From IMG/VR virus record IMGVR_UViG_3300027631_001302, positions 1-49,701 of that record: 49,701 nt of DNA; one strand, written 5' to 3'. The translations under genes were made by a program, and so were the position numbers. Numbering within the stretch: position 1 is the first letter of the stretch; each line of letters starts with the position of its first letter. This stretch comes from a virus. Positions 44,669 to 49,701 of the stretch are shown one piece after another. The notes under the pieces were generated by a model. It saw only the letters and a list, made by a program, of their open reading frames with translations, was not told the origin of the DNA and did not search any database.

Positions 44669-45461
44669 GGCCGCCTAAAAGTCCTTTACCTTGTTCATTT
44701 TTCTTTACTGCGTATTCATCTGTACGCATTACTTTAGGATCCGCTGTTTTACTTATATTGTTAATCATCATCATATTAATATAAAAAGCAAAAGGTATTT
44801 CTGGAGGACTATTGTCGTGTCCAAAAGGACTGATACCAATAACCGGTAACCAACGATAAAAATCTCCCAGCTTATCAAAGGTATTACTGTCACTGTAATA
44901 GTAAATGTCGCCTATTCTATAAAAAGGAAAGACGTCGGCTGGCCCGTTGTGACAACTGTATATAGTATTTGCTCTGGGATATTCAAACTCTGCAATCATT
45001 TGGTCTATTGCAAACTCTCCAAAGTACAAATCAGTTCTAAGTTTAAAACAAAGATCATATTGAAAGCCTTGCTCAATTTCGTATTCTCGTTTTAAGTGAC
45101 TAGCTCGCATTGAACTATAAAATTGGCTGCCGCTCCAATGTACAGGAGTGCCGCCGCTGATAGAATATCGTTGTCCTGCTTGGCGAATGTCTTCAATGAC
45201 TTTCATACTTTTAGCATGATTCTCTATCACGTGTTTCTTAGGTAATAGATGTGCGTGTAATCGTTCGAATTCTTCTCTGCCAACAGGTTGAGGAGTAAAG
45301 TCGTTGAGTATCTGTGGCAAACTGTTGAAGTCCCACATATGATAGAAATAGTCTACTTGAGCATTTTCAAATCTGCTGAATAGATTCTTCCAAGAATCAA
45401 CACATCGTTCCCAGGTACGAGGTTGACCAGCAATACAAACTGCTATTCTAATATTATCCAT
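44655..45461 (-). CDS. glycosyltransferase-like protein, SGQxR family (4)
   Basis: The ATG at 45461 (MDNIRIAVC...) was chosen because it fits the family N terminus and lies in an eight-base overlap with the radical SAM gene upstream; the longer frame is an out-of-frame run through that gene. The product has 268 residues with AGQPR at 11-15, YHMWD at 40-44 and KLRTD at 140-144. FYSSMRASHLKREYE is the common helix, and IYYYSDSNTFDKLGDFY corresponds to the YYGDSKTMD stretch of the 42196 protein, so these two are probably the closest pair. Confidence 0.67.
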   Translation of the reverse strand: MDNIRIAVCIAGQPRTWERCVDSWKNLFSRFENAQVDYFYHMWDFNSLPQILNDFTPQPVGREEFERLHAHLLPKKHVIENHAKSMKVIEDIRQAGQRYSISGGTPVHWSGSQFYSSMRASHLKREYEIEQGFQYDLCFKLRTDLYFGEFAIDQMIAEFEYPRANTIYSCHNGPADVFPFYRIGDIYYYSDSNTFDKLGDFYRWLPVIGISPFGHDNSPPEIPFAFYINMMMINNISKTADPKVMRTDEYAVKKNEQGKGLLGGHELT

Positions 45462-46845
45462 ATTTCCAAGTTTTATATAAATCTGCCATCTCTGGGAATG
45501 TCTGTAAAAAGTTTGTTCCTCTACGGCGGTCGTGTTCGTCAACAAAGTTAACAAAGTCTTTGTGATAAGCTGTTACTTTCTTATGTTCTTCTTTGTGAAT
45601 CATTAATTCATATATACGTTTAAACTTATCAGCTTCCCATTTAAAGAAGCCACGATTACTTGTACCATACCATTCTGGATGCTCTAAGTTTTCATACATA
45701 AATGTAACTTGTTCGTAGACTAACTCAGCATACTTATTAGGCATAATAAACAATGCTTGATGTCCAGGATGACGTAAGTAAGGAACATCAACAATCAAAG
45801 GTGCGTGAGTCTTGCCGTGGCCGCCGTATTGATTTTTAATGGCAAGCATATCCTTTAGGAAGTCTGTGTATCTAAACATACTCAAAGCATTGTATGTACT
45901 CATTACTGTGATAGTACATTCAGGAACTTCTGATAATACTCTATGAATATTTGATTTCCATTCTTCATAGTTCAATCCATCGCGAATGTATTCAGCCTGA
46001 GCTCCATATGTATCACAGCTAGTAAAGATTTTAAACTTCTTAACTTTCTTTTCGTTACAGATAATTTTAATCTTTTCTAAAAAAGTATTAAACAATTTTT
46101 CAGGAATACATAAGTTACTATTAATGCTGAGATGAATCTCTGGATTAGGATTCTCAATAATATAATCTAAAACTTTAAATGTATCTTTACTGAGTAATGG
46201 TTCACCGCCTGTAATACGAAAGTGTTTTAGTTCTGGATAAACATCAGGCCACCATTTCCAAAACGCATCAACATATGGGTTATATTGGTTATGTGGAATA
46301 GGCATTTGTCCTTCACGCTTCATCCAGCTAATGTCATTGTAGCTATTGCCTGTGGGATAAGCACCGTGCTTTTCAATTTCTTCCATCCAAGAGCTACTAA
46401 TCTGAGGACCACAGTAACTACATTTAAAGTTACATACATTACTGAAACTAACTTCAAGATAACTTGGATTTACATTTTGATCCCATGGCATGGTGCTTGT
46501 TTGATCGAAGTAAGGTTGTGCCCAAACGTCATAGCTTTTGTAGATTCTATCACTGATAGCATCAGGGCTACTATCTTCTACATTCCAGCAATAATCGCAC
46601 TCTTCTGGTCGAGTGCCTTCTAGCATTAGTTTACGTTGTTCTTTTTTGAACTTAGTGTTATGCAATGCGCTAGCGTCTATGACAATTTCTTCCAATGGAA
46701 TTTTATGTGCCACTGGATGGTGACAACTATGTGTATTGCCTAGTTGTAAGTGTAGCGTTACTTGTTTCCATTTTGCAATACAGAAGCTAGGGCTAACTGA
46801 ATTGATTTTATCTTTATATGCACCAATGTCTTTATTGATATCCAT
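45454..46845 (-). CDS. N-twitch radical SAM protein (9), CHH variant
   Basis: This 463-residue protein stands apart from the radical SAM core, among the glycosyltransferase-like genes. N-terminal region: C22 (FCIAKW), C41 followed by two His (SCHHP) where the paralogues have CC, and C83/C86 (CDYC). Radical SAM motif: C138, C142, C145 (VCNFKCSYC), followed by RITGGEP. The barrel has a ~15-residue insert before the SCDTYGAQAEYIRDG stretch. The Cys-to-His change suggests a different auxiliary-cluster ligand. The tail (RRGTNFLQTFPEM) matches the RGTNFYTTFPEM ending of the 16854 protein. It overlaps the unknown gene upstream by one base. Confidence 0.93.
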   Translation of the reverse strand: MDINKDIGAYKDKINSVSPSFCIAKWKQVTLHLQLGNTHSCHHPVAHKIPLEEIVIDASALHNTKFKKEQRKLMLEGTRPEECDYCWNVEDSSPDAISDRIYKSYDVWAQPYFDQTSTMPWDQNVNPSYLEVSFSNVCNFKCSYCGPQISSSWMEEIEKHGAYPTGNSYNDISWMKREGQMPIPHNQYNPYVDAFWKWWPDVYPELKHFRITGGEPLLSKDTFKVLDYIIENPNPEIHLSINSNLCIPEKLFNTFLEKIKIICNEKKVKKFKIFTSCDTYGAQAEYIRDGLNYEEWKSNIHRVLSEVPECTITVMSTYNALSMFRYTDFLKDMLAIKNQYGGHGKTHAPLIVDVPYLRHPGHQALFIMPNKYAELVYEQVTFMYENLEHPEWYGTSNRGFFKWEADKFKRIYELMIHKEEHKKVTAYHKDFVNFVDEHDRRRGTNFLQTFPEMADLYKTWKYG

Positions 46846-47423
46846 TATATTTTTCCAATTTTTTCCATTACTTCTGTTCGAACTGCAAACAATTCATCAT
46901 TAGTTGTTGCGTTTTTTATTCTCTTATCCATTTCTAAAAAAAGATCTTCTGTAGCAAACAACACTCTTCTCTTTTCATTAAATTCAAACTTTACAACTTC
47001 AGCCGCCTGTTCAGCTGGTAAGTCTTTGTGTTTAGCTGCCAACTTTAGCCAAATAAGATCTTCTATGTTTGAACCATTATAAGCATAAGCATCATTGTAT
47101 GTTAGTAACTCTACATAGTCGTCGTATCTTGTCACTGATTTAATAGTAGCTCTTTTTTCGTTTACTTTGTCAACTAATAATTTATGAATAGTTGTTCTGT
47201 TAGATTCTACAAGCGTTGGTTTAATCGCTGGTTTATTTAATAAAATAACTTTTTTATTTTTGTAACCGTAGTTCCAAGCATTTTGTAACGTAATGCCAGC
47301 GGGCAACTCTCCGTCGTATTCTGCAATGGCACTATGCTCATCATTGCCTAATGGTGAGTCTAAGTCTGTAGTGTACCAAAGTATTCTATCTGTTGCTAAA
47401 TCGACCAGCAGTCTAATCTTCAT
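46845..47423 (-). CDS. unknown protein, possibly phage tail-fibre accessory
   Basis: The protein has 192 residues. The first ~70 residues (MKIRLLVDLATDRILWYTTD ... TLQNAWNYGYKN) form short strands resembling the N-terminal part of some phage tail-fibre assembly or accessory proteins, but without a motif I can name. The second half is helical and charged, ending in a KRIKNATTNDELFAVRTEVMEKI-like amphipathic helix that may be a coiled coil. It overlaps the AMMECR1-like gene upstream by 11 bases. A chaperone or adaptor is possible; no function should be assigned. Confidence 0.6.
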   Translation of the reverse strand: MKIRLLVDLATDRILWYTTDLDSPLGNDEHSAIAEYDGELPAGITLQNAWNYGYKNKKVILLNKPAIKPTLVESNRTTIHKLLVDKVNEKRATIKSVTRYDDYVELLTYNDAYAYNGSNIEDLIWLKLAAKHKDLPAEQAAEVVKFEFNEKRRVLFATEDLFLEMDKRIKNATTNDELFAVRTEVMEKIGKI

Positions 47424-47994
47424 TTAAATCTCCTAATTTTATTAATTCTGTTGCAAATGTTTTATAAATCCTGATGTTTATTTCTTTATAGTTATCAGTA
47501 ATAATTCCACCTTTTGTTTTTGTTTCTGTTACAAACTTTTGTTTTGAGCCAAAATGTTTTTGCATAATAGCTAACATTATTGCTTCTTTACCATTGCAGG
47601 ATAGTAAAATACTATCATCTGGTTGTATAATATCTATCATTTCATCAAAGGATAAGTTTGAATGATCTGTAAACTCATGTAAATGATGAAGTTGTATACT
47701 ACATTTCTTAGCCAAGTAATTATTCAGTGGCGGATATCTCGAATCATTGAACGCAGAGTTATATGCATTTTTTTGCACAGACCAATGCAACGGTTGAGTA
47801 TTGCGAGTATTACCTTGACAACCTAAAAAGTCTGTGCCATTTTTAATGGAAAGAAATGTAGAACCAGGTCGACGCAATGTATCGTTAAAGTCAGTGGGTC
47901 GCAATAATATAGGTGCGTGATGATGGTATCCGTGTCTGATACTTTGCTTGGCAACATCTAACAATGTGTCATAATCACTGTTTGACAATATCAT
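47413..47994 (-). CDS. AMMECR1-domain protein
   Basis: The product has 193 residues from the ATG at 47994, with AAGG about ten bases upstream; a TTG three codons earlier is less likely. The AMMECR1 signature region is present: FLSIKNGTDFLGCQGN (residues 47-62; the family consensus is LRGCIG) followed by PLHWSVQKNAYNSAFNDSRYPPL, matching the family pattern PLxxxVxxxAxxAAxxDxRFPPL. In many bacteria and archaea the AMMECR1 protein is encoded with a MEMO-like protein and a radical SAM protein. Here it is in a radical SAM operon, but no MEMO-like gene is visible. Its biochemical role is unresolved in general. It overlaps the fusion gene upstream by 20 bases. Confidence 0.8.
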   Translation of the reverse strand: MILSNSDYDTLLDVAKQSIRHGYHHHAPILLRPTDFNDTLRRPGSTFLSIKNGTDFLGCQGNTRNTQPLHWSVQKNAYNSAFNDSRYPPLNNYLAKKCSIQLHHLHEFTDHSNLSFDEMIDIIQPDDSILLSCNGKEAIMLAIMQKHFGSKQKFVTETKTKGGIITDNYKEINIRIYKTFATELIKLGDLNED

Positions 47995-49627
47995 ATACAA
48001 CAATACCTTTATTATTTGTTACAATATACAACGATGTTCCGTCGTATGCCGGTGGCTGTGTGATATCGCAGGCTGCGATATCAACAGTATCTGTTATTTT
48101 ATCTAGAGACATCTTTTCTCCAGTATATTTGTCAATTGTAACAACTTGTCCATCTCTAGTAATATACAGTAAAGTTGCTCCTAAGTCAAGTGGTTTCCAA
48201 ATTGCTTCTTTACGTAATTGGCACAACCAAATTACTCTACCAGTTTTATATTCTATACAACTAACAACTCCTTGACTATTGGACATTACTACATATTCGT
48301 CATATATGTAAGGGTATTGATGACTTGAAGCAATGCCCATTCTTTTATGCCACTTAACTTCTAGTGTAGCCAAATCGATTGCATAAACATTGCCGGTTAT
48401 AGTAACACCGATTACTGTGGATTCGTCTGCGCTTACTACAGGCTTGCCTTTTACTTCGCCTCTAGTTGGGTATTTTTTAATAAGTTCTCCGGTGGTAGCA
48501 TTCATTATATGAATATGGAAATCGTTGCTACCAGTTATAACGTAATTGTGTTTTTTAGAATAAGTCGGAGTGCAAGGCACCATTCCTCGAGTCGGTGTTC
48601 TCCAACGTTCAAATCCGTTGTCCATATTTAAACACACAATGTCTCCGTCTCCGTAACCACCTGTGTCCCAGCCGAACTTATTCCATTCTGTGCCTATGAA
48701 CAATCTATTATTCTCTGGATCTAATTCCACGCTACTGTGTAAGTTTAAGTCTGCTTTCACAGTCCAAAACAATTCTCCTGTATCAACATCTGCACATTTG
48801 ACTGTGCCTTCATAGGAAGTCCAGTATGCTCTATTGTTGTGTACCTGTGTGATAGAAACATCACCCTTGGGCTGTGGACTTCTTGGTTTATGAATCCACA
48901 CCACATCGCCGGTATCCTTATCAAAGCAATAATGATCATTATTATCATTACCTACTAACAAATAATTATTATGTATAGTTGGTGTGCCTTTCCACGGCAT
49001 AATATCTCTACCGTCATGAAATGTATGTTTTCGCCATTTTAGATTTCCAAGAATTTTTGGAAGGAATCTATCGTCTCGTGTTAATCCGAAATCGTGACGT
49101 CTGAATACTGTTCTAACTGGAAAGCCTTTTGCATTATATCTTCTGGAACCATGCATTCTCCAAAAGTCTATTAAAGATACTGCACCTACTATGTTTAAAT
49201 CGTAGTCCTCTGATATTAAACCATTTTTAGCTTTTTCAAATGTTTTACCAGAATCAAATAAGTCATCTATGAATGCTGCTCGTAGTCCTCGAACCTGATG
49301 AGGAAATAGTCCTTCTACAAGTTTTTTAGTACCATGTTTTTTACGTTGATCTCTAACAAATAGTATGATAAGATTTTTTTTATCTTCTTCATAGGCAATA
49401 TGTTTAACTATATTAAGCAATGGCATTCCGCCTATACCTACACTAAAAATTATATCTGGATTTAGGTCTTTGATTTTATTCCAAAGTTGTCGGCCGATTT
49501 CGTTGGTTACTTCGGTGTCAGCACTTAGAAATAAATTTCTATTATCAAATCTATAAGTCCAATTTTGAGAGTCGTAGTCTTGGGCAAAATTAATCGAATA
49601 ATTTAAGACAACATTTTTGAGATCCAT
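47975..49627 (-). CDS. phosphoribosyltransferase-seven-bladed propeller fusion
   Basis: The protein has 550 residues. Residues ~40-185 are a type I phosphoribosyltransferase most like orotate PRTase: FSVGIGGMPLL (61-71), RDQRKKHGTKKLVEG (92-106) and the PRPP loop AFIDDLFDSGKT (118-129). Residues ~195-550 are a PQQ/BamB-like beta-propeller with seven recurring TGxxxW-type turns, including TGDVVWIHK, TGELFWTVK, NGFERWRTP, TGRVIWLCQ and TGEKMS. There is no signal peptide. A cytoplasmic propeller fused to a PRTase is unusual. The propeller may bind a partner or polymer, while the PRTase domain transfers or removes ribose phosphate on a base or related compound. It is the first gene of the leftward operon. 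Confidence 0.85.
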   Translation of the reverse strand: MDLKNVVLNYSINFAQDYDSQNWTYRFDNRNLFLSADTEVTNEIGRQLWNKIKDLNPDIIFSVGIGGMPLLNIVKHIAYEEDKKNLIILFVRDQRKKHGTKKLVEGLFPHQVRGLRAAFIDDLFDSGKTFEKAKNGLISEDYDLNIVGAVSLIDFWRMHGSRRYNAKGFPVRTVFRRHDFGLTRDDRFLPKILGNLKWRKHTFHDGRDIMPWKGTPTIHNNYLLVGNDNNDHYCFDKDTGDVVWIHKPRSPQPKGDVSITQVHNNRAYWTSYEGTVKCADVDTGELFWTVKADLNLHSSVELDPENNRLFIGTEWNKFGWDTGGYGDGDIVCLNMDNGFERWRTPTRGMVPCTPTYSKKHNYVITGSNDFHIHIMNATTGELIKKYPTRGEVKGKPVVSADESTVIGVTITGNVYAIDLATLEVKWHKRMGIASSHQYPYIYDEYVVMSNSQGVVSCIEYKTGRVIWLCQLRKEAIWKPLDLGATLLYITRDGQVVTIDKYTGEKMSLDKITDTVDIAACDITQPPAYDGTSLYIVTNNKGIVVYDIVKQ

Positions 49628-49668
49628 AAAAATACCTAGAAGTTAAAGTAGTATTTAACCCTAGGTAT
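49627..49668 (-). promoter_or_regulatory. leader hairpin with T tract before the operon
   Basis: On the - strand, 14 base pairs form from ATACCTAG and GTTAAA arms (49661-49668 with 49632-49639; 49654-49659 with 49642-49647), with a 1x2 internal bulge and a 6-base loop. TTTTT follows at once and then the ATG at 49627. It may be an intrinsic terminator for a gene beyond the right edge, or an attenuator. The AGG at 49635-49637, seven bases from the ATG, is the only Shine-Dalgarno-like sequence and lies in the stem, so the fold would hide it. Confidence 0.65.
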
Positions 49669-49694
49669 CTTATTTAATTTAGCGTAATAATTGT

Positions 49695-49700
49695 ATTATA
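49695..49700 (-). promoter_or_regulatory. candidate -10 box of the leftward operon
   Basis: TATAAT on the - strand lies about 70 bases before the first leftward gene, with a leader that contains the hairpin at 49632-49668. The -35 region is outside the window. Low-complexity AT DNA makes this a modest prediction. Confidence 0.35.
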
Positions 49701-49701
49701 C

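Noticed and set aside
1-49701. tRNA genes, insertion sequences, integrase or attachment sites
   Set aside because: Coding genes fill the window; no cloverleaf, transposase motif or terminal inverted repeat was seen by eye. A dedicated tRNA search was not possible.

Overview
The window is AT-rich and packed with genes, with almost no intergenic space. It looks like part of a large tailed-phage genome, most likely a marine T4-like myovirus. The reasons are a flavin-dependent thymidylate synthase (ThyX), three short unassigned ORFs of phage type, pervasive start/stop overlaps, no bacterial housekeeping genes, and protein families (N-twitch radical SAM proteins, SGNH-like proteins with an NGCSW or GDSW start) that I associate with marine phages. 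No capsid, terminase, tail or polymerase gene is visible, so the phage assignment is an inference. A polysaccharide island of a marine bacterium is the main alternative.

Layout. Positions 44-2077 (+ strand) hold three small unknown genes and thyX. Positions 2066-49627 (- strand) form one uninterrupted, leftward, apparently polycistronic block of 45 genes, about 47.5 kb. Many neighbours share a 4-base ATGA stop/start overlap. A -10-like box and a strong hairpin precede the first gene. A good intrinsic-terminator-like hairpin follows the last gene and lies inside the coding sequence of convergent thyX.

In transcription order (right to left) the block reads as follows. First come a phosphoribosyltransferase-beta-propeller fusion, an AMMECR1-domain protein and an unknown. 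Next are one radical SAM protein, four paralogous glycosyltransferase-like proteins and three SGNH-like proteins. A sugar-activation module follows: cupin, nucleotidyltransferase-kinase fusion, NTF2-like protein, shikimate-dehydrogenase-like protein, GatZ-like aldolase subunit and a NodU-type carbamoyltransferase. Then come three related glycosyltransferase-like proteins, one carrying about nine 65-residue tandem repeats. The core, 14481-29945, has twelve radical SAM genes and one methyltransferase. Last are a UDP-glucose/GDP-mannose dehydrogenase, a glycosyltransferase-like protein, a duplicated pair of 2-oxoglutarate oxygenase plus unknown protein around another radical SAM gene, three more SGNH-like proteins interleaved with a radical SAM gene, and a short-chain-dehydrogenase-like protein.

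In total there are fifteen radical SAM proteins of three architectures: nine with an N-terminal twitch-type cysteine region, four with a C-terminal SPASM-type region, and two of a third type. Together with the sugar-activating, transferring, oxidising, carbamoylating and methylating enzymes, this suggests an unusually elaborate pathway. It may build and decorate a surface glycan, or another repetitive polymer, of the virion or the infected host. The substrate is unknown, and no obvious RiPP precursor was found apart from one weak candidate small ORF at 5274-5507.
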